NCBI GenBank assembly: GCA_964550855.1
Contig: CAZKBQ010000014.1
Location: 1 to 64,000, forward strand
Origin: JAGOBP01 sp964550855
GTDB lineage: Bacteria > Chloroflexota > Anaerolineae > Fen-1058
Reading direction: 5' to 3'
Length of the DNA stretch: 64,000 nt
A model generated the notes under the pieces. That model saw only the letters and a program-made list of their open reading frames with translations, was not told where the DNA came from and made no database searches. A program made the translations under genes and the position numbers. Positions within the stretch are counted from its first letter, which is position 1; every line of letters starts with the position of its first letter. This document shows positions 33,591 to 42,626 of the stretch, piece after piece.

Positions 33591-34334
33591 GCGAAGCCTC
33601 GCGATCCTCAGCGTCAACTCCTCCTTGATCTCCCCAAACGTCGCGTCGAGGTACGGCCAGGCGAACCACACGGTGGCCGCGCCGAACAGCGCGCCGGTGA
33701 GCAGACGCATGATGGAATTGAACGAGCCGAGCGCGCTGCCCACGTAGAACCCGGTTGGCAGCGCATATCCCGTCAGCTGCGCCAGCCACGCATTGGTGTC
33801 GCGGAAACCCGTGCCCCAGTTGGGCCCGGCCAGCACGTCGCTGAGGAAATGCGTGCCGCCGTCGATCAACATCGGCAGCAATAACAGCGCGTAGCCCCAC
33901 AGCGGCAGCGGCCGCCATCGCCGCCGCAGCGCGCCAAACGCCAGCGACGTGAACCAGATGCCGGTGTACATCGACACCATTCGATCCGAATAGGCCACTT
34001 TCCAGCCGAAATCCGCATTGCCGACAAATTGCCGCAGCACCGCCGGATCGGTGACCGGCCAGACTGCGCCGATCTGCGCCAGCGAATACATCGGCTGCGG
34101 GCCGAACAAGAAGAACGATCGTTCAGGCAGCTGGTGACAGACCAGTTGATACACAAAGTAGATGCCGTGACCCAGACCGTCAAAACCCAACTTCATGAAA
34201 ACGGGCGCCAGCCACGGCACAATGACAAACACGCCCCAGGCCGCGTTGAAGACCAGCAGCCAGTGCGCGGACAGCCAATAGACGATGCGTTCAGAAGCGT
34301 GGGGGGCACGCTGCGCCACAGTGGAAGTCGACAT
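33582..34334 (-). CDS. DUF2085-like membrane protein
   Basis: 250 residues from the ATG at 34334 (MSTSTVAQRAPHASERIVYWL); the upstream extension is unlikely. Four or five TM helices. FVYQLVCHQLPERSFFLFG is the DUF2085 signature CHQ-x-x-RSF-x-x-G. Later cysteines of the usual CxRCxG motif are missing: the matching region reads YSDRMVSMYTGIWF. MLIDGGTHFLSD is typical of the family's third helix (DG-TQ). Function unknown. The last codon and stop (KA-stop) run into the heptad repeat. Confidence 0.8.
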   Translation of the reverse strand: MSTSTVAQRAPHASERIVYWLSAHWLLVFNAAWGVFVIVPWLAPVFMKLGFDGLGHGIYFVYQLVCHQLPERSFFLFGPQPMYSLAQIGAVWPVTDPAVLRQFVGNADFGWKVAYSDRMVSMYTGIWFTSLAFGALRRRWRPLPLWGYALLLLPMLIDGGTHFLSDVLAGPNWGTGFRDTNAWLAQLTGYALPTGFYVGSALGSFNSIMRLLTGALFGAATVWFAWPYLDATFGEIKEELTLRIARLRKA

Positions 34335-34422
34335 GAGATAACCCCGCGCAACGATTGTACCTGATGGCGGGGCGGGCGTAAAGCCACCGGCAGCCCGGAG
34401 AGGCAGCCCAAACCGATCGAGA

Positions 34423-34451
34423 AACACAAACAGCCGCGAGAGTGCGGCTGT
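34423..34451 (-). terminator. probable terminator after the Cys-rich gene
   Basis: 8-bp perfect stem (ACAGCCGC / GCGGCTGT, 34430-34451), 6-nt loop, followed on the minus strand by TTTGTGTTTC. It sits 26 bp after the stop of the 34477 gene. Confidence 0.5.
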
Positions 34452-34476
34452 CTGTGACAATGCGCCCAGGCAACAA

Positions 34477-34746
34477 TCAGCCGGCGCGATAAAACTTGGG
34501 AACGAAATCGACCAACGACGACCAGCCGTCCATCGCCACGGCTTCACGCGCCTGCTCGTCCAGCACCACCGTGCGCTCCTCGCCGTCGGTCAGCAGTGTC
34601 AGGGTCAGCAGATCAGAGTGATCGTCCACTTGATCGACGATACAATAGCGATCGACGCCTTCGGGATGCTGGGCGAAGAACGAGAAGCAGTGCTCACACG
34701 CATTCAGGCTGGCCCCGCAGATGTTGCGATTGATCGTGACTTTCAT
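34477..34746 (-). CDS. small four-cysteine protein
   Basis: 89 residues, ATG at 34746 with a strong GGAGGAGG site. Cysteines at 10, 17, 20 and 35 (ICGASLNACEHCFSFF ... YC) suggest a metal or disulfide site, but the spacing is not that of a 2[4Fe-4S] ferredoxin. The C-terminal half (LLTLTLLTDGEERTVVLDEQAREAVAMDGW) looks beta-rich. I do not recognise the family. Downstream of a GT4 gene with a 92-bp gap and followed by a terminator. Confidence 0.7.
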   Translation of the reverse strand: MKVTINRNICGASLNACEHCFSFFAQHPEGVDRYCIVDQVDDHSDLLTLTLLTDGEERTVVLDEQAREAVAMDGWSSLVDFVPKFYRAG

Positions 34747-34838
34747 GATATGCCTCCTCCGCTAATCTCACCTTAAAGCATACACCCCGGCGGCACGCCG
34801 CCCCAGTGTCAAAATGCTGATGGAGGATATGATAATTG

Positions 34839-36101
34839 TCACACGGCAGCGCCGACCGGCTGAGAGAGCGCATGCCGGTAGGCGTCCAACACCCGATCGC
34901 CGATCTTGACCCAGCTGTAATTCTGTGCCCAATACGTGGCCTGTTCGCCCAGCCGCAGCCGCAACGCATCATCTTGCAGCAGCCGCGCCAGCGTGGAGGC
35001 CAGCGCCAGATGATCGCCGCTGGGCACATGAAAGCCCGTCTCACCGTCGCGCACCAGGTGGCTGAGGCCGCCCACATCCGACGCGATAACGGGCGTGCCG
35101 CAGGCCATCGCCTCCAGCGCCACCATCCCAAAAGATTCGTAATGTGACGGCATGACCACTGCTTCGGCTGCGTTGTAGTAATACTGCAGCGTGTTCTGAT
35201 CCTTGGCGCCGAGAAAGACCACGAGATCACCCAGATTCAGCTGCGCGTGCATGGCCTTCAAGCGCTCCATTTCGGCATTCTCGCTGGTGTTGGGATCGCC
35301 GCCGATGATGGCCAGCGACAGGCGATTGACCCAGGTCGGGCACTCGTAGGCCAGCAGCGCCATGGCGCGGATGAGCGTATCGACACCCTTCAGCGGTTCG
35401 ATGCGCCCCACAAACAGGATCATCCAGTCGTGCGAATTCAGTCCGATCTTCTGCTGGGCCAGCCGGCGCGGCATGGGGTGGAAATGCGTAATATCCACGC
35501 CCGGCGGCACGATGGAGATTTTGTGCGGATCGGCGCCGTACAGCCTGACCAGCTGATCCTTCTCGGTCAGCGTGGCCGCCACCAGCCGATCGGCCTCGCG
35601 CACAACCTCGGTCTCCACCTCGATGCGGCGGGCCGTCTCCATTTCAGCCGGCGACGAAGCCACCGCGTTCTTCATCTTGCCCAGCGTGTGAAACATCTGC
35701 ACGACAGGCACGCCCCACTCGGCGCGCAGCTCACGCGCCGCCCAGCCCGACAGCCAGTAGTGGCTGTGAATGATGTCGTAGTGACTGCCCTCGCTGCGCG
35801 CGAACTGCTTGACGCCGTCCACGAACTCGGGCAGATAATCGAAGACCCTGTTCTTGTCGTAGGGTTCCTCCGGGCCGGTCGGGATGTGGATGACGCGCCC
35901 GTTCGGCCCGATCTCGTGCATGACGTGCGGCAGGTGGGGATTTTGCGAGCGCGTGAACACGTCCACGGCGATGCCGCGTCGCGAAAATTCCATGCTCAAG
36001 TCGCGCACGTAAACGTTCATACCGCCGGTCTCTTTACCGCCCAACATCGCCAGCGGACAGGTATGCACACTCAACATCGCCACTCGTTTAATCGAAGCCA
36101 T
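34839..36101 (-). CDS. GT4 glycosyltransferase, MshA/sucrose-synthase-like branch
   Basis: 420 residues from the ATG at 36101, preceded by AAGGA; a GTG five codons earlier is an alternative. N-terminal SVHTCPLAMLGGKETGGMNVYVRDLSMEFSRRGIAVDVFTR and DIIHSHYWLSGWAARELR, then VVPPGVDITHFHP, FVGRIEPLKGVDTLIRA and the EX7E motif HYESFGMVALEAMACGTPVI. This N-terminus is characteristic of MshA, sucrose-phosphate synthase and related enzymes rather than LPS-type GT4. It could make a glycosylated solute or a glycolipid. Without the other mycothiol genes an MshA role is not supported. Confidence 0.85.
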   Translation of the reverse strand: MASIKRVAMLSVHTCPLAMLGGKETGGMNVYVRDLSMEFSRRGIAVDVFTRSQNPHLPHVMHEIGPNGRVIHIPTGPEEPYDKNRVFDYLPEFVDGVKQFARSEGSHYDIIHSHYWLSGWAARELRAEWGVPVVQMFHTLGKMKNAVASSPAEMETARRIEVETEVVREADRLVAATLTEKDQLVRLYGADPHKISIVPPGVDITHFHPMPRRLAQQKIGLNSHDWMILFVGRIEPLKGVDTLIRAMALLAYECPTWVNRLSLAIIGGDPNTSENAEMERLKAMHAQLNLGDLVVFLGAKDQNTLQYYYNAAEAVVMPSHYESFGMVALEAMACGTPVIASDVGGLSHLVRDGETGFHVPSGDHLALASTLARLLQDDALRLRLGEQATYWAQNYSWVKIGDRVLDAYRHALSQPVGAAV

Positions 36102-36143
36102 TCCGATCCTTTCCACCCGATGAGCTCACCAGGCCCAAGTTTT

Positions 36144-36199
36144 TTCACTCATCACTCATCACTCGTCACTCGTTACTCATTACTCATCACTCATCACTC
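36144..36199. repeat. 7-bp-period repeat
   Basis: One arm only: CACTCAT, CACTCGT, TACTCAT type heptads. The right end encodes the last four residues (MSDE) and TGA stop (36187-36189) of the acyltransferase gene. Confidence 0.88.
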
Positions 36200-37227
36200 A
36201 TCCGCTTCGCCGTCACGTGATAGATCCACGTATCCCTGGCGCCCAGCCGATACTTGTACTCTTCGTCGCCCCGCAGCAGATCGAACTCAGTGTAGCCCAA
36301 TTTGATCGACTCTTCGATCAGCCGCGCGGCCAGCACGATGCCGGCGCTGAGCGATTGAAAACCCTGCGTTTCCAGCCCGGAATTGAACACCAGCCGTTTG
36401 CCGTTGTAATCGAAGCTCAGGTAAGCGGCGGCCTTCACGCCGTGTACTTCCAAAAACGCCAGGTGCAAAAAGCCGGCCGCGTGGGTGGCGTGGATCATCT
36501 GGTGAAAGAAACGCCGCATCTCGTCGGTCATGAACTCCGACTTGTCCGAGCGGCTCTTCATCATCAGATCGATGAAGGCTTCGGCGGCTTCGTCCAAATC
36601 GTGTGTATGATCGCCGCCGGTGATGGCGTACCACGTCAGCCCGTCGGTGCCTTCGGCGCGGCGCAGCTTGCGGCGCAGCTCGTGGCGATCTTTCTTGTCC
36701 AGCGATTGCACGTACTCGTCGAACGACGCGGGCAGTCGAATGATCGGACAGACCACCTGCCGCTCATCGGTCAGCGTCCAGCCGCGCTCGGCGGCCAATT
36801 CCGGCAGCCAGACGCGCGAGCACGACGCCTCGGGCACGTTGTACAGATCGAGCGCGTCCCAGTCGTCGTCCCGCGCCAGCGCGTCCAATATCGCTGCCAG
36901 CACTTCGCGCTCGCGCCCGCGCGCCGCGATCAGGTCCAGATAATCCGACGCATCCACGCTGCCGATCAGGCGCAGCAGACGGCGCGTCTGCCCCGTGGCG
37001 TCCGTCTCGTTCAAAAGAAACAGCGGCGCAATTCCTATCAGTGCGCCGCCGTCTCTAACGGTCAACAGATGCAATTCGCCCTCGCACGCACACAAGCAGT
37101 CGGCCCACGTCTTCTGCCACTCATGCGTCAGAAACGGCGTATCGGCCTGACTGTTCCGCAGCAGGCTGTTCCACTCCGGGGCCAACGCCTCGAAGGCTTC
37201 CATTGTCTGGTACAGTGTGGTTTCCAT
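36187..37227 (-). CDS. CelD/FemAB-like GNAT acyltransferase
   Basis: 346 residues from the ATG at 37227; the TTG at 37281 lies directly after a -10 element and is rejected. The arrangement EWNSLLRNSQADTPFLTHEWQKTWADC, GALIGIAPLFL, a degenerate first GNAT half and a full second half (FLEVHGVKAAAYLSFDYNGKRLVFNSGLE, SAGIVLAARLIEESIKLGYTEFDLLRGDEEYKYRLG) matches the CelD/BioF2-like acetyltransferase family, often found in polysaccharide loci. The last residues MSDE and the stop come from a heptad repeat, so the original C-terminus may have been slightly different. Confidence 0.82.
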   Translation of the reverse strand: METTLYQTMEAFEALAPEWNSLLRNSQADTPFLTHEWQKTWADCLCACEGELHLLTVRDGGALIGIAPLFLLNETDATGQTRRLLRLIGSVDASDYLDLIAARGREREVLAAILDALARDDDWDALDLYNVPEASCSRVWLPELAAERGWTLTDERQVVCPIIRLPASFDEYVQSLDKKDRHELRRKLRRAEGTDGLTWYAITGGDHTHDLDEAAEAFIDLMMKSRSDKSEFMTDEMRRFFHQMIHATHAAGFLHLAFLEVHGVKAAAYLSFDYNGKRLVFNSGLETQGFQSLSAGIVLAARLIEESIKLGYTEFDLLRGDEEYKYRLGARDTWIYHVTAKRMSDE

Positions 37228-37282
37228 CAGGTAGTAAGTCGTCCCCGGCACAAATTCATTCCAGCGCAGCCGCACCCGCAAA

Positions 37283-37288
37283 ATTATA
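37283..37288 (-). promoter_or_regulatory. -10 element for the CelD-like gene
   Basis: TATAAT on the minus strand, 55 nt before the ATG at 37227. Confidence 0.4.
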
Positions 37289-37313
37289 CCCCATGCAAAT
37301 GAGCGCGCCAGTG

Positions 37314-40300
37314 TTACGGCACGTCAAATTCGCCAATGATGACTTTGTCGTCCGTCGGCCGTCCGGCGGCATCCAGCACGCTCAGCCGCCGCAGCGTCGC
37401 CAGCAAATACCAGCCCACTTCTACTTGATAGCGGCCGCGCGGCGCATCGGCCGGCAATACGACCGCATACGGATCGCGCACCGCCTGGCCCACCGTCCAG
37501 CTCGACGTGGGCAGTGTGCCCTGCACCGGCCACTGATCCACCTGCCCGTGCACCCGGCCATCGGGACCGATCAGGTGAACGAAGGCGGTATAGTTGTCGG
37601 GCCAGGTCTTCAGGCTGCGCCACGTCAGATCGACCTTCAGCGTCCCGCCGGGGTTCACCGCCGTCCGATCGATCTGCGCGTCGATCAAGAGCACCTGGTT
37701 GTCAAAGTTGAGCGCATCCCCGCCGGCTTCACCCGCCACCGTGAGCGCTCCGATGGAGCATGTCGTGGTCGGCGGCGCGAGCCAGCCGCAGCGCACCGGC
37801 GCATCGAAGCTCAGCATCAATGGATACACTCCGGCCGCCGCCGGGGCACGGAAAATCAATCGGGTTTGCGCCGCGCGCGGCACGGTTGAGGTTATCTCGC
37901 TCCCCGCCGACAAACGCACGGTCGCGTCTGGCAGATCGCGCGAATCAAACCGCAGCACGCCGGCGCTGCCCGGCGCGATCTCGCCCGGTTCATCGAGCGA
38001 AGTAATCACGCCGTGTCCGGCGATGCGCACTTCGCGTGGCAGCGGCGGCGCGTCGCGTGATGCGATCGTCACAGCGGCGATGCGCAGCCAGTCGCCCATT
38101 CCGCCGATCGACAGGCCTTCGTCTCGAAACGGCGCGAACAGACCGACTTCAAGATCATACGTCCCGGCAGGCGCAAAAGGTTCAACCGCCATTTCGTGAT
38201 AATCCGGCACGACTTCACCCTGGGCCCACGCGCCGGTGGGATAATAACCGCTCACCGGATGCGCGCCGCGATCCTCCCACCACACCCGGTCATCTGCGTC
38301 CACCAGCCGCAGGCGCACATGGTAATTGGCGCGCGCCGCCGAGACGGCCTGCCAGAACAACGTGATGCGATAAGGGTCTCCCGCTATCGCCGTGGCGCCC
38401 AACAACCGGACGTCATTGCCAAACATTTCGTCGATGCGATACTCCAGGTTGGGTTCAGTCATCAGCGGCTCGCCGCTCACCTCCACCAGCGGGCCGAGTG
38501 ATCGCAGGCGATACGGCAGATTGGGCAGGAAGCGCGCCAGATACACCGGCTGACCGGCGGCGAGGCGTTGATCCAACTCCTGTCGATAGGCGGCTTCGTC
38601 GCCCAATACGAGTATGTCCAGATCGGGCCGAAGCTGCTCCGTCACCTGAAGATAGTACAACGGCGCAATCTTTTCACTGTCGGCCAGGATTGCCGCCCGA
38701 TCGGGTATCGGCAGCGACAACACATAGCGTCCCCATGCCTCCAGCCCGGCGTCGCGCCCGCGCTGATCGACGGTCGCCCAGTTGCCGGCGATCAGCGTCA
38801 ACGGCAGCAGGGCCAGCAGCGTGATGAGCAGCGGGTAATAAGTCAGGAGGAATGCGTAGCGCGCGGACAGTGAGGCGTGCAGCGTGAAGAGTGATGAGTG
38901 CCGAGTGATGAATGATGACCGGGGCGACGGGAACACGGCGTGCTGAACACTCAGCGCGTCGTCGATGCGCCGATTGGCCGCGTGGCTGGCCCGACGCTGC
39001 CACAGGGTGGCCAGCAGGCCGGATACGCCCACCAGCCCATTCACCCACCAGCCCACCAGCCAACTCGCGCCCACGCCCAGCCACAGCGCCATCACCATGA
39101 ACGCCGGGATGATGAACACGGCCACATCGGGCACGTTGTACACCAGACCGTAAAACACGTAGCCCGCGAAGGCCGCCAGAGTGATCAACGCCGCGCGCCA
39201 CGCGCGTTTGATCAACACGAGCAGGCCCAACACCGCCAAGATCATGCCGGCCGCACCAAATTGCTCGGCGACGATGCGCGTGATGATGCCCCAGCGCGTG
39301 CCGTCATTCCACAACGACAGGTCCAGCGCGCCGCCGAAGCGCTGCCCGAAGATCCACCCCAGCCAGTCGCTCACCGGCATCAGCGCGCCGTCATGCAGCG
39401 CCGGCCAGCGCAGCGGAATGTACAGCCACGGCGTCAGGCCGATGAGCAGGCCACCGGCGGCGATGAACCACTGTCTCCGCGTCGGGCGCGGACGCGACAG
39501 CAGCAGCGCAACGACGATGGGCGGGATCAGAATCACGCTGGTGAGGTGGTGGGACAGCGCCAGCCCGAAGAGCAGCGCAAGCAGCCACAAGCTGTCATTC
39601 CGAGGCACCGCCGGAACGGAGCGCTGCGAAATGGAAGGAGGCGACGAGGAATCCCGGCCGGCGCCGATGTCCCCGGTCCGCGCAGGAGATGCCTCGCCAT
39701 GCTGCGGCCCGGAATGATACGACACACCGCACACCCGGCGCACCAGCAGCCACACGATGGCCGCGACAAACAGCGCGTTCAACGCGTACACTTCGGCGAC
39801 GACGGCCTGGCTCCAGAACACGCCTGAGGCGGCCAGCGTCAGCGCGGCCAGCGCCGAGATCAGCCGGTCGCGGGTGAGCGCGATCGACGCGGCGTAGATC
39901 AGCATGATTGCGCCCGTGGCAAACACGGCCGAAGCCAGATTGAGACGGACCGCCATCGGGCCAAGGGGCAATACTGAGAACAGCTTGCCCAGCATGATGA
40001 ACAGCGGATAGCCGGTGGGGTGGGCAATGCCCAGCTGCGGCGCCACCACCTGAAACTCAAAAGTGTCGGCGCGGCCCACGTGATCGCCCAGCGTGGCGAG
40101 GTAGATCGCCAGGACGCCGGCCGCCAGGGCCAGATCAAACCATCGGGGGCGGGCCAGCCGCCCGTGCAGCGTGACGACGAGGAGTGTTGTCCCGGCAAAT
40201 AAAATCGCCGCCCACCGCAGATCAACCTCATCGGCCAGGACGTAGATCAGCAAAAACAGCCACGGAAGCAAAGACAGCCGGGACGAGCGGCGCGTGACGA

Positions 40301-40454
40301 GTGACAGGACGACGATCACCGCGGCCACCAGCAACAGCGTGCCCGGCCAGCCGCCCAGGAAACCCCAACGCAGCGGATCGAGCTCGTATAAAAATCGCGC
40401 GAGGAAGGCTCCCAGCGCGATCGAGGGTAGAAGCACCTGAACGAAGCGGCGCAC
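37314..40454 (-). CDS. DUF2723-type membrane glycosyltransferase-like protein with C-terminal soluble domain
   Basis: 1046 residues starting at a GTG (40454) 2 nt after the PBP2 stop. The listed frame extends 80 codons upstream inside PBP2 in another frame, which is not coding. N-terminal TM helices are followed by GDHVGRADTFEFQVVAPQLGIAHPTGYPLFIMLGKLFSVLPLG, the DUF2723 signature (acidic residues in loop 1, PTGYPLF), and ALTLAASGVFWSQAVVAEVYALN. About ten TM helices reach residue ~540. Residues ~590-1046 are soluble, beta-rich and repetitive (RITLFWQAVSAARANYHVRLRLVDADDRVWWEDRG and a second similar ...LTWRSLKTWPDNYTAFVHLIGPDGRVHGQ). A heptad repeat lies inside the coding sequence at residues ~511-523 (SSFITRHSSLFTLH). 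Probably a polyprenyl-phosphate-sugar transferase. Confidence 0.75.
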   Translation of the reverse strand: MRRFVQVLLPSIALGAFLARFLYELDPLRWGFLGGWPGTLLLVAAVIVVLSLVTRRSSRLSLLPWLFLLIYVLADEVDLRWAAILFAGTTLLVVTLHGRLARPRWFDLALAAGVLAIYLATLGDHVGRADTFEFQVVAPQLGIAHPTGYPLFIMLGKLFSVLPLGPMAVRLNLASAVFATGAIMLIYAASIALTRDRLISALAALTLAASGVFWSQAVVAEVYALNALFVAAIVWLLVRRVCGVSYHSGPQHGEASPARTGDIGAGRDSSSPPSISQRSVPAVPRNDSLWLLALLFGLALSHHLTSVILIPPIVVALLLSRPRPTRRQWFIAAGGLLIGLTPWLYIPLRWPALHDGALMPVSDWLGWIFGQRFGGALDLSLWNDGTRWGIITRIVAEQFGAAGMILAVLGLLVLIKRAWRAALITLAAFAGYVFYGLVYNVPDVAVFIIPAFMVMALWLGVGASWLVGWWVNGLVGVSGLLATLWQRRASHAANRRIDDALSVQHAVFPSPRSSFITRHSSLFTLHASLSARYAFLLTYYPLLITLLALLPLTLIAGNWATVDQRGRDAGLEAWGRYVLSLPIPDRAAILADSEKIAPLYYLQVTEQLRPDLDILVLGDEAAYRQELDQRLAAGQPVYLARFLPNLPYRLRSLGPLVEVSGEPLMTEPNLEYRIDEMFGNDVRLLGATAIAGDPYRITLFWQAVSAARANYHVRLRLVDADDRVWWEDRGAHPVSGYYPTGAWAQGEVVPDYHEMAVEPFAPAGTYDLEVGLFAPFRDEGLSIGGMGDWLRIAAVTIASRDAPPLPREVRIAGHGVITSLDEPGEIAPGSAGVLRFDSRDLPDATVRLSAGSEITSTVPRAAQTRLIFRAPAAAGVYPLMLSFDAPVRCGWLAPPTTTCSIGALTVAGEAGGDALNFDNQVLLIDAQIDRTAVNPGGTLKVDLTWRSLKTWPDNYTAFVHLIGPDGRVHGQVDQWPVQGTLPTSSWTVGQAVRDPYAVVLPADAPRGRYQVEVGWYLLATLRRLSVLDAAGRPTDDKVIIGEFDVP
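38887..38920. repeat. 7-bp-period repeat inside a coding sequence
   Basis: Units GAGTGAT, GAGTGCC, GAGTGAT, GAATGAT within the DUF2723 gene. It keeps the frame and encodes SSFITRHSSLFTLHASL-type residues in a loop before the next TM helix. Confidence 0.7.
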
Positions 40455-40456
40455 GG

Positions 40457-42553
40457 TTACGGTATTTGTCCGGTTGTGGTCGGCTCGGCCGGCGGCGACT
40501 GCCGATCGAACCAGTATTTGAGAATTTGAGAGGCGACCGGAGCGGCTTCGGCCGACCCTTCGCCGCCGTTGTAGATGAAGACGACGATGGCGATCTGCGG
40601 ATCTTCTTCGGGCGCGTAGGCCGCAAACCAGGCGTGCGTGGGAATGCGCGTCGGATAGAGACAGTCGCCGTTTTTCTGCGCCATGTCGTCGCAATATTCG
40701 GCGGTGCCGGTTTTGCCGGCCACGCGCACGTTCTCCAGGCGCGAGGCATAGCCTGTGCCGGTCTCGACGTTGATCACCGCGTCCAGCCCTTGCTGCACGA
40801 CTTGCAGATTGGCAAAGTCCACCGGGATCTTGCGGATGGCGCGCGGCGTAAACGATTGCACCACCGTGCCGTCGGCGCTGGTGACCTGCTTGACGATGCG
40901 CGGCGTCATCTGGATGCCGTCGTTGGCGATGGCCGCAAACGCGCTGAGCACTTGCAGCGGGGTCGCGGTGAGATAGCCCTGCCCGATGGACATGTTGTAG
41001 GTGTCGCCCAGCGTCCAGTTTTCAGTGGTGAAGCGCCGCTTCCAGATCGGATCCGGCACAAAGCCCGGCGATTCGCCAATCAGATCAATGCCGGTCGGTT
41101 GGCCGAAGCCGAACTTGAGCGTGTATTGCTGCAGCCGATCGATGCCCAGGCCGTTAAATTCCGGCTCGTTGGGCACGTGGTAGCCGCCGCCCACTTCATA
41201 GAAGAAGACGTTGACCGAGTGCTGCAGTGCCTGCACCACATTCTGATCGCCGAAGCCGGGGCGATACCAGCCGTAGAATTTCTGCGCCAACGCCAGGTTG
41301 TCGGGCGCGTACTGGTTGGGCACGATGATCACGCCCGGATCAAAAATTTGCGTGCGCGGCGTAATCACGCCCTCTTGCAGGGCGGCCGCCGCCGGCACCA
41401 CTTTGAACGTGGAGCCCGGCGGGAAGGCGCTTTGAAAAGCGTGGTTGATCAGCGGCAAATAAGGGTCTTTCGTGATGGCGTCCAGATCGGCCTGCTTAAT
41501 CACCGGCCGGGAAAATAAATTGTTGTCGTAGGTCGGCAGGCTGACCATGGCCAGGATTTCGCCCGTCTTGGGCACCATGGCGATCACCACGCCGCGCTCG
41601 GTGACGGTGCGGCCGTGAAAGGCGTTGAGCCGGTCGATCCGGTCGCGCAGCGTCTGGTAGGCAAACTGCTGCAAGTCCAGATCGAGCGTGAGCTGCACGT
41701 TATCGCCGGGCACCGGTTGAATCACGTCGCCCACGGTGCGAATCTCGCGGCCCACCACGTCTTCCTCGACGGTGCGCTGGCCTTTGGTGCCGCGCAGCAG
41801 GTCCTCCAGCTGGCCTTCCACTCCCACCGCGCCGATGCGATCGGTGTCCGGCTCATACACATCGGCCGGCAGGTTTGCCAGATCGCCCGGTTCGATCCGG
41901 CGCAGATAGCCCAGCACGCCCGACGTCAGCGTGCTCGAAATGTACTCGCGCGCCGTGGCCGCCGTCACGCGCACGCCCGGCAGCTGATAACTTTCTTCAG
42001 CCAGCCGCATCGCCAGATCACGATCCAGCCCGGCTTTAATCGTCACCGGCTCGTAGGGCAGCAGGTTGCGCACCTCGTCCACGATGTCCTTGATACAGCA
42101 GCCGCGCGCATCCAGCTTCTCGGACATGCGATCGTAGATGAACTTCATGCCGTCCAGCACGCTGGTCGCGCCGTAGCCCATCGGCTGCACCACGTTCGTC
42201 TTGACCGGCTGCGATTCCACCGGCATGTTCAGCAATTGGGACAGCCGCTGAAAGACCTTCTGCTCCTCGGCCTCATCGTCCGGCAGATACGCGGGGATGA
42301 TCTGCGCCTGAAAGATCGGCGCATTGCGCACCAGCGGTTCGCCGTTGCGATCGTAGATGATGCCGCGCGGCGCCGGAATCGACACCAGCCGCAGCCGGTT
42401 GAGCACGGCACGCTCGCGGTATTCCTGCCCGCGCACGATCTGCACATCCCACAACCGCAGCACAAAAATCGTAAAAACCACCAGCGCCGCGAGCAGCAAC
42501 AGCGCGATGCGCGGATTGTAGAAACGGCGCGATAACGGCGATGATTCGTTCAT
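40457..42553 (-). CDS. mrdA: penicillin-binding protein 2
   Basis: 698 residues, class B PBP of the elongation complex (peptidoglycan transpeptidase). One TM helix (IALLLLAALVVFTIFVLRLW), pedestal domain with IPAPRGIIYDRNGEPLVRN, then transpeptidase domain with the three motifs: SxxK in FPPGSTFKVVPAAAAL, SVN in LQHSVNVFFYEVG, KTG in VAGKTGTAEYC. A CMAQ-like segment with several cysteines follows (YCDDMAQKNGDCLYPTR). It is fourth in the mreB-mreC-mreD-PBP2 operon, 73 bp after mreD, with a possible promoter of its own. Confidence 0.93.
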   Translation of the reverse strand: MNESSPLSRRFYNPRIALLLLAALVVFTIFVLRLWDVQIVRGQEYRERAVLNRLRLVSIPAPRGIIYDRNGEPLVRNAPIFQAQIIPAYLPDDEAEEQKVFQRLSQLLNMPVESQPVKTNVVQPMGYGATSVLDGMKFIYDRMSEKLDARGCCIKDIVDEVRNLLPYEPVTIKAGLDRDLAMRLAEESYQLPGVRVTAATAREYISSTLTSGVLGYLRRIEPGDLANLPADVYEPDTDRIGAVGVEGQLEDLLRGTKGQRTVEEDVVGREIRTVGDVIQPVPGDNVQLTLDLDLQQFAYQTLRDRIDRLNAFHGRTVTERGVVIAMVPKTGEILAMVSLPTYDNNLFSRPVIKQADLDAITKDPYLPLINHAFQSAFPPGSTFKVVPAAAALQEGVITPRTQIFDPGVIIVPNQYAPDNLALAQKFYGWYRPGFGDQNVVQALQHSVNVFFYEVGGGYHVPNEPEFNGLGIDRLQQYTLKFGFGQPTGIDLIGESPGFVPDPIWKRRFTTENWTLGDTYNMSIGQGYLTATPLQVLSAFAAIANDGIQMTPRIVKQVTSADGTVVQSFTPRAIRKIPVDFANLQVVQQGLDAVINVETGTGYASRLENVRVAGKTGTAEYCDDMAQKNGDCLYPTRIPTHAWFAAYAPEEDPQIAIVVFIYNGGEGSAEAAPVASQILKYWFDRQSPPAEPTTTGQIP

Positions 42554-42562
42554 GATAATTCG

Positions 42563-42568
42563 AGTATA
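42563..42568 (-). promoter_or_regulatory. possible -10 element before PBP2
   Basis: TATACT on the minus strand, 9 nt before the ATG at 42553. Could allow PBP2 and the DUF2723 gene to be transcribed separately from mreBCD. Confidence 0.3.
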
Positions 42569-42626
42569 AGATCAGCCCCGGCGGCCGTCAACCGCCCGAT
42601 CGAGGGATGCGGCCCGAGCGGCCTGG

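Noticed and set aside
34839..36101. Assignment as mycothiol glycosyltransferase MshA
   Set aside because: Only the N-terminal style matches; no mshB, mshC or mshD gene is in view, and many GT4 enzymes share this look.
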